64,000 nt of DNA from Paremcibacter congregatus (GTDB lineage Bacteria > Pseudomonadota > Alphaproteobacteria > Sphingomonadales > Emcibacteraceae): the NCBI RefSeq assembly GCF_006385135.1, contig NZ_CP041025.1:2325501-2389500 (forward strand), given 5' to 3'. This document shows, piece by piece, positions 17,847-27,437 of the stretch. The position numbers and the translations under genes were made by a program. Every line of letters starts with the position of its first letter. The stretch's first letter is position 1. Below the pieces are notes generated by a model. It did no database searches. It saw nothing but the letters and a program-made list of their open reading frames with translations, and was not told where the DNA came from.

Positions 17847-18251
17847 TCAGACGCGATTATACCCGATGGTCACCAGATGTTCGGCGAATTTCAGATCACG
17901 TTTCAGAATCAGCGATAACAAGCTGTCCCGCATGGTAAACAGGCAGGTCTCCCAGCCCCCCAATGTAGTACATCCCTCCCCCAGTGACTTGGCGATCTTA
18001 ATGATTTCCTGATGTTCTTCTTCATGACCGGCGCTTTCCCGGAATTCGAATTGCCGCATGATGGCTTCTTCTGTCGCGAAATGAATTTCGAGCTTGTGGC
18101 AGAACTGCTGCCATTTATCATGACATGCCGTCAAATCTTCCGCCATATAGGCATCCACCATCTTGTTCAACAGGCTGACAAGCGCCGCATGATCCGCGTC
18201 TATTTCTTTATGGCCAATAAAAAAAGCGGGTGTTAGTTCGAATTTATTCAC
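17847..18251 (-). CDS. Bacteriohemerythrin
   Basis: The 134-residue single-domain di-iron oxygen-binding protein has ligand residues in IGHKEIDADHAALV, KLEIHFATEEAIM, GHEEEHQEII and FAEHL, the full hemerythrin set. The start is GTG at 18251, with GGGA upstream. Members store or sense oxygen or act as iron and NO buffers. It lies 143 bp downstream of a hybrid histidine kinase on the same strand; a link is possible but unproved. Confidence 0.93.
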   Translation of the reverse strand: MNKFELTPAFFIGHKEIDADHAALVSLLNKMVDAYMAEDLTACHDKWQQFCHKLEIHFATEEAIMRQFEFRESAGHEEEHQEIIKIAKSLGEGCTTLGGWETCLFTMRDSLLSLILKRDLKFAEHLVTIGYNRV

Positions 18252-18394
18252 GTGACTATAATCCCTTAAAAGAGCCCGATTCTAACGGAAGAAATATTAA
18301 AAAACTCTAAAGCAACGGCGCCTTGATGGGAAGAAAATTATTTCAAATTCCCCGTGCATTTTAGCAACCGGTCCACACCTGTTTTCCGCACAGG

Positions 18395-20377
18395 TCAGCA
18401 TATCTTAATCGCATCACACTGGCGGGTCAGGGCATCAAAAAAAGCCTTCTTTTGTATTGGCTTACTAATATAGTCCTGCATACCGCCGGCGAGGTATTTT
18501 TCTTTATCTCCGGCCATGGCATTGGCGGTCAGGGCGATAATCGGGATGTCTGTCTGTCCGGTCGGCATATTGCGAATAACCCGGGTTGCTTCCATACCAT
18601 CCATTTCCGGCATCTGAATATCCATCAGCACCAGATCATAGTGCTGTTTTTTAATCATTTCGACAGCCTTTATGCCGTTTTCGGCTTCATCAATCAGCAG
18701 TTTGTCATATTCCAGCAAAGACAGAACAATCAGCCGATTAATTTCATTATCCTCAGCCAGAAGTATTCGCACTTCACGGGAAAGAACCAAATCAAAATCT
18801 CCCCCAAACTCCACGACGCCAAGTGCATTACACAAAGCGTTCCTGTCCGTCAATTTGTGTAATTTAAGAGAAAAGCAAAATGTTGTCCCCTGCCCGCTTT
18901 GACTATCCAGCATGATTTCTCCCCCCATGAGTTCCACCAGCTGTTTACAAATCACCAAGCCAAGCCCTGTTCCACCGAACTTACGACTGATCGATGCATC
19001 CGCCTGCACAAATTTATGAAACAGCTCATCCTGAACTTCAGGGGCAATACCAACTCCGGTGTCTGTAACCTGAAAAGTAATCAGCCATTCCATGTTTTCT
19101 GCCTCGACCCCGGTCAGAAGAATAGTCACCCCGCCCTGAGACGAGAACTTGATCGCATTACTGACAAGATTGGCCAGCACCTGCCGCACCCGTAACGGAT
19201 CGCCAAGAAAGGCATCTGGCAGTTCATCGGAAATGGTAACATTCAGGTCCAGTCCCTTCTCTTCCGCTATCGGCCGCCAGAGTATCTCCGTATCAATCAG
19301 AATGTTCCGCAAACTGATCTCGACAATATCCAGTTCAATTTTTCCGGCTTCGATCTTGCTCAGGTCAAGAATATCATTCAGTAATTGCAGCAGCCGCTCG
19401 CCGGAGCTCGTGGCGGCGGTTGTGTATTTATGCTGCTTATCATCCAGATCTGTCGACATGAGCAGGGAAAGCATCCCGAGAACCCCGCTCATCGGCGTCC
19501 TCAACTCATGGCTCATGGAGGCGAGAAAGTTAGACTTGGCGATGCTTGCCTGCTCCGCCGCCTCCCGCGATTGCATATTCTCCTGCGCCAATGCCTCTAC
19601 TTCACCATGTTTCAGCCGCAGGGCGCGCTGCATTTCCTGTAACGCCTTATTCTGACTTTCCAGATTGGCCCCTACTATTTCGGCCCTGTTTTTTTCCGCG
19701 ACGGCCTGCTCGGCAAGCTCTATATTCTTGTGCTTCGTAATAATCTGTTGCTCTATCATAAAACCAATGTTTTTAGAGAGATTCGCGACAAACAAGAAAT
19801 GCACCAAAAGCAGGGTTGAATACTCATAATGGCCTTCATAAATGAAATATAAGGCCAAAGCCCCCAACACGGGGGTATTGAATGTAAGAACCGCGATCTT
19901 GTCCCCGGCGGTAGAAGCGACGATGCCGGAAGTAATCCCGGCAATGACAAAAGTGATCAGATAAATATTCAATTCATTGCTGCTGAGTTGCGCCAGCCAT
20001 ATGCAATATGCCCAGAGAAGACCCATGACAAAGATCGCCAGCATATACCACCGCCGCCAGGCGATAAGAGATTGTATGGAATGATCCCGGGAAAACAAAT
20101 ACCACGCGTACAGGCGGACAATACTCACCCCCACGATGCCACCGAACCACGCCCACAATTCCCAAGTCGGCGTTGTCCCCAACATGATCCAGCCCACCAG
20201 AGCCGACAACAAAATATTAGCCCCTACCGTGAGGGGCAGATTATTATACAGCAACCTGACGCTTTCTGAGAATACGGCAGATGATCTTTCTGTAGATGCT
20301 GTAGATTCGCGCTGACTTGGTAAAAGTCCTTGTTCTTCCATAGGATGCCGCTCATTCACTAGTAGGTTTGACATCAT
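18395..20377 (-). CDS. Membrane hybrid histidine kinase with receiver domain
   Basis: The 660-residue sensor has an N-terminal block of about six membrane helices (about 45-210), a coiled coil (about 215-280), HisKA with the phosphoryl His in MSHELRTPMSG (about residue 290), HATPase_c (NLVSNAIKFS, DTGVGIAP, GGTGLGL) and a C-terminal receiver. In the receiver, AEDNEINR supplies the acidic pair, LMDIQMPEMDG the acceptor Asp, ALTANAM the Thr, and SKP the Lys. No PAS or periplasmic sensor domain is visible, so the membrane block probably senses. No output response regulator is encoded nearby. Two adjacent ATGs; the first is listed. Confidence 0.92.
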   Translation of the reverse strand: MMSNLLVNERHPMEEQGLLPSQRESTASTERSSAVFSESVRLLYNNLPLTVGANILLSALVGWIMLGTTPTWELWAWFGGIVGVSIVRLYAWYLFSRDHSIQSLIAWRRWYMLAIFVMGLLWAYCIWLAQLSSNELNIYLITFVIAGITSGIVASTAGDKIAVLTFNTPVLGALALYFIYEGHYEYSTLLLVHFLFVANLSKNIGFMIEQQIITKHKNIELAEQAVAEKNRAEIVGANLESQNKALQEMQRALRLKHGEVEALAQENMQSREAAEQASIAKSNFLASMSHELRTPMSGVLGMLSLLMSTDLDDKQHKYTTAATSSGERLLQLLNDILDLSKIEAGKIELDIVEISLRNILIDTEILWRPIAEEKGLDLNVTISDELPDAFLGDPLRVRQVLANLVSNAIKFSSQGGVTILLTGVEAENMEWLITFQVTDTGVGIAPEVQDELFHKFVQADASISRKFGGTGLGLVICKQLVELMGGEIMLDSQSGQGTTFCFSLKLHKLTDRNALCNALGVVEFGGDFDLVLSREVRILLAEDNEINRLIVLSLLEYDKLLIDEAENGIKAVEMIKKQHYDLVLMDIQMPEMDGMEATRVIRNMPTGQTDIPIIALTANAMAGDKEKYLAGGMQDYISKPIQKKAFFDALTRQCDAIKIC

Positions 20378-20414
20378 GAGGACAAGGACGCGAAATTTAA
20401 ACGCAACGAACTGA

Positions 20415-20440
20415 TAAAACCTTTATATCATTAGGTTTTA
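20415..20440. repeat. Inverted repeat upstream of the histidine kinase gene
   Basis: TAAAACCT (20415-20422) and AGGTTTTA (20433-20440) form an 8-bp inverted repeat with a 10-nt spacer, 38-63 bp before the kinase start. It may be an operator or the end of a transcript. The rest of 20378-20573 shows nothing else I can support. Confidence 0.35.
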
Positions 20441-20573
20441 TTAAATCAGGTTATGTCATTGAACCCCATGAAAGGTCACATACGCAAATACTATCTTCAC
20501 AATATTTACTCAAAACTGGCGATAGCTCACTTTTCGACATACCGGCGGGTGCCTGAAACACCCGGCATAAAAA

Positions 20574-20601
20574 AAGTGCCCAGTAATATTACTGGACACT
20601 T
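20574..20601 (-). terminator. rpsD terminator
   Basis: AAGTGCCCAGTAAT pairs with ATTACTGGACACTT with one mismatch. The minus strand continues into a run of T (complement of the A tract before 20576). It is 28 bp beyond the rpsD stop. Confidence 0.85.
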
Positions 20602-20628
20602 AATTAATATTATCTAAATTAGAAGATA

Positions 20629-21246
20629 TTAACGGGAATAAAATTCCACGATAAGATTTGGTTCCATTTGAACCGGATAAGGAATTTCATCCAGAACCGG
20701 TACGCGCAGGAAGGTAACTTTTGTACCGTTATTTTCCAGCGCCAGATATTCAGGAACATCGCGTTCGTTTGAATCAATGCCTTGCAGGACCATCGGGATC
20801 TGACGTGATTTCTCACGGATCTCAACAACGTCACCGGCTTTAACCCGGTAGCTTGGGATATTCACTTTTTGACCGTTCACTGTTACGTGACCGTGGTTAA
20901 CGAACTGACGGGCTGCGAAGACGGTCGGAACAAATTTTGCGCGGTAAACCAGCGCGTCCAGACGGCTTTCCAACAGACCCACGAGAATTTCACCGGTATC
21001 CCCTTTACGACGGTCCGCGTCTTTATAAACACGTTTAAACTGTTTTTCAGTGATATCGCCGTAATAACCTTTCAGCTTCTGCTTGGCGCGCAGCTGGATA
21101 CCGAAATCGGACAATTTGCCGCGACGGTTCTGGCCGTGCTGACCCGGTGCATATTCACGGGAATTCACAGGAGACTTGGGACGTCCCCAGATATTTTCGC
21201 CCATACGGCGGTCAATTTTATATTTGGCTTGTGTACGTTTAGTCAT
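20629..21246 (-). CDS. rpsD: 30S ribosomal protein S4
   Basis: This primary 16S rRNA-binding protein of the small subunit has 205 residues. It has the N-terminal S4 region ([34 protein letters not shown]) and the S4 RNA-binding fold ([30 protein letters not shown]). The start at 21246 gives the usual MTKR N-terminus; the longer ORF to 21288 adds nonfamily residues. It is monocistronic, as is common in Alphaproteobacteria. Confidence 0.98.
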   Translation of the reverse strand: MTKRTQAKYKIDRRMGENIWGRPKSPVNSREYAPGQHGQNRRGKLSDFGIQLRAKQKLKGYYGDITEKQFKRVYKDADRRKGDTGEILVGLLESRLDALVYRAKFVPTVFAARQFVNHGHVTVNGQKVNIPSYRVKAGDVVEIREKSRQIPMVLQGIDSNERDVPEYLALENNGTKVTFLRVPVLDEIPYPVQMEPNLIVEFYSR

Positions 21247-21399
21247 ATTATAGAATCGCTTCTGTTTAAATGTTGATATCAGCGCCATGAGACGTGGAAA
21301 CCACTCTCATGCAACCCGAGATTTTCACCCGAGTCATTCACGATGGGCGGAATATAGTGCAGAAGCACGGAAAGTCAACAACAAAGCCAGCTTTTCAGC

Positions 21400-22245
21400 C
21401 TATTTGCCATCCTTTTCGGGGGTTTTATTGACGCCGCCTTCGGGATCAAGGCCCAGTTCGGCTTTTTCCGCCAGCCAGCCCGGCCCGCCGCCGGTCGCCA
21501 GCGCCTTGATCACCCCACGCAACGTGCTGACCTCTTCCTTTGTCATATCGGCGCGTTTGAAGATATTGCGCAGATTACGTTTCATGGTCGCCCGGCGCTG
21601 GGCATGACGGAAATACCCCGCTTCCGTCAGTTCCACCTCCATATGATCAAACAACTTCTGAAGGTCCTCGGACGTCGCCGGCGTGGTATCCAGTTGCGGC
21701 GTATATTGATCCGGCTGATCCGCGCCAGTCTGGAACCATTCGTAGGACATCAGGATCACCGCCTGGGCCAGGTTGATCGAGGCAAAGGCGGGATTGAGCG
21801 GCACCGATACAATTGCATCGGCCAGCGCCACGTCGTCATTCTTCAGACCGGCTTTTTCCGGGCCGAACAGCAAACCGAATTTCTGCCCCGCCGTCGCATG
21901 TTCCCGCATGAGACTGGCACATTTTCGCGGCGTCACCACGGTTTTAATCATATCACGCCGCCGCGCCGTTGTGGCATAAACAAAACTGAGATCGGCAATT
22001 GCTTCCGCCGTCGTCTCAAACACCTGGGCCTTTTCCAGCACGATATCGGCGCCCGCCGCGGCAGGGACTGCCGCCGGATTGGGCCAGCCATCACGGGGGG
22101 CGACCAGACGCAGGTCGGTCAGCCCGAAATTATACATGGCCCTGACTGCCTTGCCGATATTCTCGCCAAGCTGTGCCCCGATCAGGATAATCGCTGGTCC
22201 GTCCTGCTGAAGTTTTTCTGCTTCCGTATGATTGGTGCCTGCCAT
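21400..22245 (-). CDS. trmJ: tRNA/rRNA 2'-O-methyltransferase, TrmJ family
   Basis: This SPOUT-class enzyme of about 281 residues probably methylates ribose 32 of tRNA. Motif 1 is AIILIGAQLGENIGKAVRAM, motif 2 GLLFGPEKAGL, motif 3 VSVPLNPAFASINLAQAVILMSYE, followed by an alpha-helical C-terminal extension. The ATG at 22245 shares a base with the stop of the GNAT gene (TGATG), indicating translational coupling; an ATG at 22263 is possible. It is divergent from no gene; rpsD follows on the same strand after about 150 bp. Confidence 0.9.
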   Translation of the reverse strand: MAGTNHTEAEKLQQDGPAIILIGAQLGENIGKAVRAMYNFGLTDLRLVAPRDGWPNPAAVPAAAGADIVLEKAQVFETTAEAIADLSFVYATTARRRDMIKTVVTPRKCASLMREHATAGQKFGLLFGPEKAGLKNDDVALADAIVSVPLNPAFASINLAQAVILMSYEWFQTGADQPDQYTPQLDTTPATSEDLQKLFDHMEVELTEAGYFRHAQRRATMKRNLRNIFKRADMTKEEVSTLRGVIKALATGGGPGWLAEKAELGLDPEGGVNKTPEKDGK

Positions 22246-22760
22246 CAGGGTAACGTCTTCCACATATATCGAATGTCTATGGTATAGCCCGGCGCGACTT
22301 CCGGCTGTTCATCGCGGCCCGGCTGATAGCCGTGGGCCATGTAAAAGGGAATAGCATTTTTCGTCGACCAGAGATAAATGTCTCTCACCCGTCCGTCTGC
22401 GGCAATATCCTGTTCCAGATGGGTAATCATTTTATGGCCTAACCCCCGGCCCTCGTGTCCCGGTTTGACATAAACCGCATTAATCCGCGCATGGGTCGGC
22501 TGCTCAACCTTCCGGTCCCCGATCGGATGCAGATCCACTTTATCCGTCAGACTCCATCCACCAACCGCAATGATCTCGCCCGCCTCTTCCGCAACAAAAG
22601 CGAAGGCCGGTACCCTGAAATGAAACGCCGGATTATCGTCAGACACCCAGGCGGCTGTGATATCCGCGCCGTACGTGTCTGAGCAGATGCCCGCAATGGA
22701 AGCTTTCATAATATCCTGAAAGCTTTTTTCATCATTAGCAGTGACCCGGCGAATGATCAT
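22245..22760 (-). CDS. GNAT-family N-acetyltransferase
   Basis: The 171-residue acetyl-CoA-dependent transferase has the acetyl-CoA loop in VKPGHEGRGLGHKMI at about residues 97-111, preceded by the strand ARINAVYV, and motif B near IPFYMAHGY. The substrate cannot be read from sequence. It overlaps trmJ by one base and starts 12 bp after der, so der, GNAT and trmJ may share a transcript. Confidence 0.88.
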   Translation of the reverse strand: MIIRRVTANDEKSFQDIMKASIAGICSDTYGADITAAWVSDDNPAFHFRVPAFAFVAEEAGEIIAVGGWSLTDKVDLHPIGDRKVEQPTHARINAVYVKPGHEGRGLGHKMITHLEQDIAADGRVRDIYLWSTKNAIPFYMAHGYQPGRDEQPEVAPGYTIDIRYMWKTLP

Positions 22761-22772
22761 TGAATGTTCCCC

Positions 22773-24194
22773 TTATTTCAGCGACTTGCCATAAGGGTTA
22801 TCGCCTTTCCGCATCAGCACGCGGATCGGCACGCCGGGCAGTTCAAAGTCCCAGCGCAACTCGTTCAGCAGATAGCGTTCGTAACTGCGCGCCACATCGG
22901 CGGTGCGGTTACAGAAAATCGCGAATGTCGGCGGCCGGGTTTTCACCTGGGTCATATAGCGCATTTTGATCCGGCGGCCCTTGACGGACGGATGCGGATG
23001 ATAGGCGACGGTCGCCGCCAGCCATTTATTGAGCTTTGCGGTACTCACCCGGCGGTTCCACAAACGATATGCCTCGAACACAGCCGGCATCAGTTTGTTG
23101 ACGCCTTTACCCGTCAGGGCCGAAATCGGGACAATGGGAATGCCTTTAATCTGCGGCAGGGAATGTTCCAGCGTTTCCTGAATATCCTTCATGATTTCCT
23201 GACGGTTTTCCATCAGGTCATATTTGTTGAGCGCAATCACCAGAGAGCGGCCTTCCTGAACCACCAGGCTGGCGATACTAAGGTCCTGTTTCTCAAACGG
23301 CATCGTCGCGTCGATCATGAGCACGACCACCTCGGCGAAGTTCAGCGCCCGAATAGTATCGGCAACCGACAGCTTCTCAAGTTTTTCCATCACTTTTGAC
23401 TTGCGGCGCAGGCCCGCCGTATCAAACATGCGGATTTCCCGGTCTTCATAAAAATAGGTCACCCCGATGGCGTCGCGGGTCAGACCGGCTTCCGGACCGG
23501 TAATCTGCCGGTCTTCCCCGAGCAAATAGTTGACCAGCGTCGATTTCCCCACATTGGGGCGCCCGACAATCGCCATCTGCAGCGGCAGACCGGTGTCATA
23601 CTCTCCTTCGGTATCGGCTTCTTCATCACTGATCTCGCCATCGATATAGACGGCCTTGCTGGTGACTTCACCCGGTTCTTCCTCAACAACCAGGTTGTTG
23701 TCGAAAATCACCTTATCGAAGGCTTCGATCAATTCTGACAGGCCTTCGCCATGTTCGGCGGATATGGAAACCGGCTCCCCGAGACCTAACGAGTAGGATT
23801 CGTAGATCCCCGCTTCCGCCGCCCGGCCTTCGGCCTTGTTACAGATCAGGATCACCGGTGTTTTTCCGCGCCGCAGCAAATCGGCGAAATGCTTGTCGAG
23901 CGGCGTCACACCAGCCCGGGCATCAATCATGAACAGGGCAAAATCAGCCTCATTGATCGCCAGATCGGTCTGGGCCCGCATGCGCGCCGACAGCTTTGTA
24001 TCGCCGTCTTCTTCCAGCCCGGCGGTATCAATAGCGAGAAAACTCATTCCGCCGAGACTCGCCATGGCCTCGCGGCGATCCCGGGTTACCCCCGGTGTAT
24101 CGTCGACAAGCGCCAGTCTTTTACCGACTAATCTGTTAAATAAAGTCGACTTTCCCACATTCGGGCGGCCGACCATTGCAACCTTGATGGTCAT
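22773..24194 (-). CDS. der: Ribosome-assembly GTPase Der (EngA)
   Basis: This tandem-GTPase protein of 473 residues acts in 50S subunit maturation. Two G domains are visible: GRPNVGKSTLFNRL near residue 10 and GRPNVGKSTLVNYL near 215, each with DTAGL and NKAE or NKYD motifs, followed by the C-terminal KH-like domain (KMRYMTQVKTRPPTFAIFCN). An acidic linker (EEEPGEVTSKAVYIDGEI) joins the G domains. The start at 24194 gives MTIKVAMVG. Upstream, bamB and a YfgM-like gene complete a conserved order. Confidence 0.97.
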   Translation of the reverse strand: MTIKVAMVGRPNVGKSTLFNRLVGKRLALVDDTPGVTRDRREAMASLGGMSFLAIDTAGLEEDGDTKLSARMRAQTDLAINEADFALFMIDARAGVTPLDKHFADLLRRGKTPVILICNKAEGRAAEAGIYESYSLGLGEPVSISAEHGEGLSELIEAFDKVIFDNNLVVEEEPGEVTSKAVYIDGEISDEEADTEGEYDTGLPLQMAIVGRPNVGKSTLVNYLLGEDRQITGPEAGLTRDAIGVTYFYEDREIRMFDTAGLRRKSKVMEKLEKLSVADTIRALNFAEVVVLMIDATMPFEKQDLSIASLVVQEGRSLVIALNKYDLMENRQEIMKDIQETLEHSLPQIKGIPIVPISALTGKGVNKLMPAVFEAYRLWNRRVSTAKLNKWLAATVAYHPHPSVKGRRIKMRYMTQVKTRPPTFAIFCNRTADVARSYERYLLNELRWDFELPGVPIRVLMRKGDNPYGKSLK

Positions 24195-24241
24195 GTTTCT
24201 ATCCAATTCAACGGCATAATATTTGATTATGCCAAACAACA

Positions 24242-24272
24242 ATTGGCCCGTCTTAACGCAAAACGGGCCAAT
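24242..24272 (-). terminator. Hairpin between bamB and der
   Basis: ATTGGCCCGT (24242-24251) pairs perfectly with ACGGGCCAAT (24263-24272). On the minus strand it is followed by TTGTTGTTT, not a clean T run. It could end the bamB transcript or attenuate der expression. Confidence 0.5.
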
Positions 24273-24331
24273 AAAGCAATCATTATCATACCCCGTCAGC
24301 AGCATCACCGCCACGAGGTCCTGTCGGGATG

Positions 24332-25681
24332 CTACCGCATCGCGACCAGTTTCGCATCCCGGGTGAGAAAATACAGCATGTCATCCACCACAATTGGCGC
24401 CATTTCCATATCATCACCCATATCCATGCCACTGATAAAGCTGCCATCATAAGGCGACAGAGACATGGCATAACCATGTGAAGATGTTACGATCAAACGG
24501 TCACCGGCGAGCGTTGGCCCATGCCATAGAACCGCTTCCTTGCGGCGATCCGGATCCTTGAAACGTTCCAGCTGCTGAATCCAGCGAATCAAACCTGTGC
24601 GACGAGTAATGCACACCACCTGGCCTTCAGGTGTCACCACGTAAATATATTCGCCTGCGACCCAGGGAGTATGTTGAGATCCGATATTTTGCTCCCATAC
24701 CCGAACCCCGGTGCGCAGATCAATAGACACCATGCGGCCACTATGACTGATCGCATATACCTTGCCATCATAGATTACCGGGTGTCCGTCAATATCCCGC
24801 AAGGTGGACATGGCATTCAGCCGGGTTTGCGTATTCAGAGTATCGGACCACAGAACCCGGCCATTTTCCACCCGCATGGCGTAAAGCTCGCCGGAAGAAT
24901 AGGCGGATATCACCGTATTGCCAATCACAGCCGGGCTCGCCGCACCGGCAAGACCCGCATTTTCAGAAATCCCGACTTCGTTCCACAGGATACTGCCATC
25001 CGTCGCATTCAGGGCGTAGGTCTGGTTATCATGGGTCAAGGCGAACAGGCGACCATCGGCATAGGTTGGCGCTCCACGCATTGGAACGGCAAGTTTTGTC
25101 ACCCATATTTCCGCGCCAGTGCTTTTGTCAAGCGCCGCAACATGGCCATATCCATTGGTTACATACAAGGCGTCCGGCCCCGCTGTAATCCCCCCACCGT
25201 AAGCGATATTTTCTGTTTCGCCCGGCTCTTTGAATTTCTTCTGCCAGACTTTCTTGCCTGTTTGTGCAGTATAGGCGGTTACTTTGGCCATGGAATCCAT
25301 GGCATAGACCACGCCATTTTCAATGATCGGCATACTGACAATACTACGGCGACCGTTGGATTCTTCACCAATATCCGCCGACCAGACCTTCTGAGGATTA
25401 TCCCCAAGGCTCAGATGCTGCATCACATGGTGTTGATTGCCCCCGGCCTGGGCCCAGCTCTTGTTGCGGTAAGGCCGTGGCAACTGTACCTGCAGGTTTG
25501 CCAGTTCTTCACTTTCGGCCAAGTTCTGTTCAAACGTCAGAACCGGAATGCGTTCGCCTTCAAGCCGGTTCTTGTTTCTTTTCTCGTCCGATCCGCCACT
25601 ACAGGCCATCAGGGCCCCGCAGAGGACGAAACCGATAAGAGCTTTTGAAATTGTCATCCCTGCTGTGTTCTGAAACGTCAT
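24332..25681 (-). CDS. bamB: Outer-membrane assembly lipoprotein BamB
   Basis: This eight-bladed beta-propeller lipoprotein assists BamA. The signal ends in lipobox LMAC followed by SGG. PQQ/WD-like repeats run from about residue 90 to the end (for example VYAMDSMAKVTAYTAQTGKKVW and YALNATDGSILW). The ATG at 25681 is preceded by AAAGGATGG; a later ATG (25657) would also leave a complete lipoprotein signal. It is flanked by the YfgM-like gene and der, a common arrangement. Confidence 0.93.
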   Translation of the reverse strand: MTFQNTAGMTISKALIGFVLCGALMACSGGSDEKRNKNRLEGERIPVLTFEQNLAESEELANLQVQLPRPYRNKSWAQAGGNQHHVMQHLSLGDNPQKVWSADIGEESNGRRSIVSMPIIENGVVYAMDSMAKVTAYTAQTGKKVWQKKFKEPGETENIAYGGGITAGPDALYVTNGYGHVAALDKSTGAEIWVTKLAVPMRGAPTYADGRLFALTHDNQTYALNATDGSILWNEVGISENAGLAGAASPAVIGNTVISAYSSGELYAMRVENGRVLWSDTLNTQTRLNAMSTLRDIDGHPVIYDGKVYAISHSGRMVSIDLRTGVRVWEQNIGSQHTPWVAGEYIYVVTPEGQVVCITRRTGLIRWIQQLERFKDPDRRKEAVLWHGPTLAGDRLIVTSSHGYAMSLSPYDGSFISGMDMGDDMEMAPIVVDDMLYFLTRDAKLVAMR

Positions 25682-25703
25682 ACAGCCGCCCATCCTTTAA
25701 TTT

Positions 25704-26348
25704 TTATTGTATTACGGATTTGAAATCTTTGGCGCGCGTTTTGACATCATCAGGCGCTTCCAGATCCTGTTCCAATTCGGTCAGAAGGTTTTTGGCTTCT
25801 TCCCCATGGCCCGCGGTCAATGCCGCCATTGCCAAAAGTTCCTTCGCCATGTATTTCCAGCTGTTGCCTTCAATGGTCAAGGGGGCCAGGCGGGCTTTCG
25901 TCTCGTCATAGGTCGCCGTATCCATGGCGATCATCGCCGCCTTCAGACGCGCAAGGTCCCGGTACACTTTCTCAACACCCGCCGCGGACGACAGTTCGTC
26001 CAAGGCAACAACAGCCTTTTCCGTTTCGCCTTTTTGCATATGGATATCGGCCGCTTTGAAGCCGATGAGAATCTTATAGCCTTCTACATCCGTGCCTGAT
26101 ATCGCTTCGATATCCTTCAGGGCCTGGTCCAGCTGATTGGCCGTCACATCCGCCTGCACCTTGCCATATTGTTCCGCCACTTCGGCATATTGGCTTTCAT
26201 TATAATTTTTCAGGGTCACGTTACCCGCAACGAATATAACAATCCCCACCAAAAAGGCGATAAGATAGGACCCGTATTTCTGCCACAAGCCGGTCAACTG
26301 TTTCTGGCGCAGGTCTTCGTCGACTTCGCGAATAAATTCTTCGGACAA
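25704..26348 (-). CDS. YfgM-like tetratricopeptide membrane protein
   Basis: The 214-residue protein has a short cytosolic N-terminus (EEFIREVDEDLRQKQL), one membrane helix at about 27-46 (SYLIAFLVGIVIFVAGNV) and a periplasmic helical-repeat domain. The family (ancillary SecYEG translocon subunit) works with periplasmic chaperones. The start is TTG at 26348, with AGGAG 7 bp before it. It is followed 22 bp later by bamB. The 26349-26553 stretch upstream contains only a poly-A run and no feature I can support. Confidence 0.88.
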   Translation of the reverse strand: MSEEFIREVDEDLRQKQLTGLWQKYGSYLIAFLVGIVIFVAGNVTLKNYNESQYAEVAEQYGKVQADVTANQLDQALKDIEAISGTDVEGYKILIGFKAADIHMQKGETEKAVVALDELSSAAGVEKVYRDLARLKAAMIAMDTATYDETKARLAPLTIEGNSWKYMAKELLAMAALTAGHGEEAKNLLTELEQDLEAPDDVKTRAKDFKSVIQ

Positions 26349-26553
26349 TAAATGCTCCTGTTTTTCTTTGTATAGCCTTTAAGCGGCACAAGATAGCCCG
26401 CCTCTTCCCAGAAGGCAATCAGGCAATGCTCTATCCCCGCAAAAAAAAACAATTCACGGATAATTAGGTGTCTTAAGCGCCAAAAATGTCAGGAATGTGG
26501 ACAGAAAAAAGACGAATGCCGGAGACATCCGCCTTCTCTAGCCCTGGGGTCTG

Positions 26554-27372
26554 CTATTTCTTGGCGTGATAGGTATGTTCCGGCGCCGGAAATATCCGGG
26601 ATTTCACATCATCGGCATACTGCTTGACCGCCTGATCGATAACCTGGCCGACTTCGGCATAGCGTTTGACGAACTTGGCGTTGGAAGGGAAATAACCCAG
26701 CATATCCTCGACCACCAGAATCTGACCGTCACAATCCGGCGACGCCCCAATGCCGATGGTGGTAATGTCCAGTTTTTCTGTAATCTCCGCCGCGAGCGGT
26801 TCCGCAACGCCTTCGAGCACCACAGAAAAGGCTCCGGCCTTTTGTATGGCGAATGCATCTTCAATCATCTGGGCCCGTTCTTCCTGGTTCTTGCCCTGGG
26901 TGCGGTAGCCGCCCATAACGTGAACCGCCTGGGGACGCAGGCCAATATGCGCCATCACCGGCACATTGCGTTCCACCAGAAACTGAATGGTTTCCGCCAT
27001 TGCCGCGCCACCTTCAAGCTTTACCGCCGCACAGCCGGTTTCCCGCAAGGCCCGCGAAGCATTCTCGAAGGCCTGTTCTTTCGATTGTTCAAATGACCCG
27101 AATGGCATATCCAGAATAACCATGGCCTTTTGCGCCCCGCGCATCACGGCCTTGGTATGTTCAATCATGGTGTCAAGAGACACCCCGATGGTGCTTTCCA
27201 TGCCGTAAAGGACCATCGCGAGACTGTCGCCCACCAGAAGAAAATCCACATATTGGTCAAGCTGCGCCGCCATCGGGGCGGTGTAAGCCGTCAGAGATAC
27301 GACGGGGCGCTCACCTTTCAGTTTGGTGATGTCCCTAACGGTATTCCGGCGCACTTTGTTATCTGCATACAT
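26554..27372 (-). CDS. panB: 3-methyl-2-oxobutanoate hydroxymethyltransferase
   Basis: This is the first committed enzyme of pantothenate synthesis, 272 residues. Motifs: SLTAYTAPMAAQLDQYVDFLLVGDSLAMVLYG (metal and substrate pocket, positions about 27190-27300), DMPFGS, AVKLEGG, HIGLRPQ, GIGASPDCDGQILV. AGGAGAAGACTA precedes the ATG. No panC is adjacent. guaA ends 65 bp upstream. Confidence 0.97.
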   Translation of the reverse strand: MYADNKVRRNTVRDITKLKGERPVVSLTAYTAPMAAQLDQYVDFLLVGDSLAMVLYGMESTIGVSLDTMIEHTKAVMRGAQKAMVILDMPFGSFEQSKEQAFENASRALRETGCAAVKLEGGAAMAETIQFLVERNVPVMAHIGLRPQAVHVMGGYRTQGKNQEERAQMIEDAFAIQKAGAFSVVLEGVAEPLAAEITEKLDITTIGIGASPDCDGQILVVEDMLGYFPSNAKFVKRYAEVGQVIDQAVKQYADDVKSRIFPAPEHTYHAKK

Positions 27373-27437
27373 TAGTCTTCTCCTGATCTTTTTTATACTT
27401 ATAAAAAGTCAGTCTCCCAAAGCCGTAAAGCCTTCCT

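Noticed and set aside
20521-20570. GC-rich hairpin after the histidine kinase promoter region
   Set aside because: A short stem with mismatches; the clear rpsD terminator next to it explains the region better.
27388-27410. AT-only hairpin between panB and guaA
   Set aside because: The stem consists almost entirely of A and T pairs and would be unstable; no clear role.
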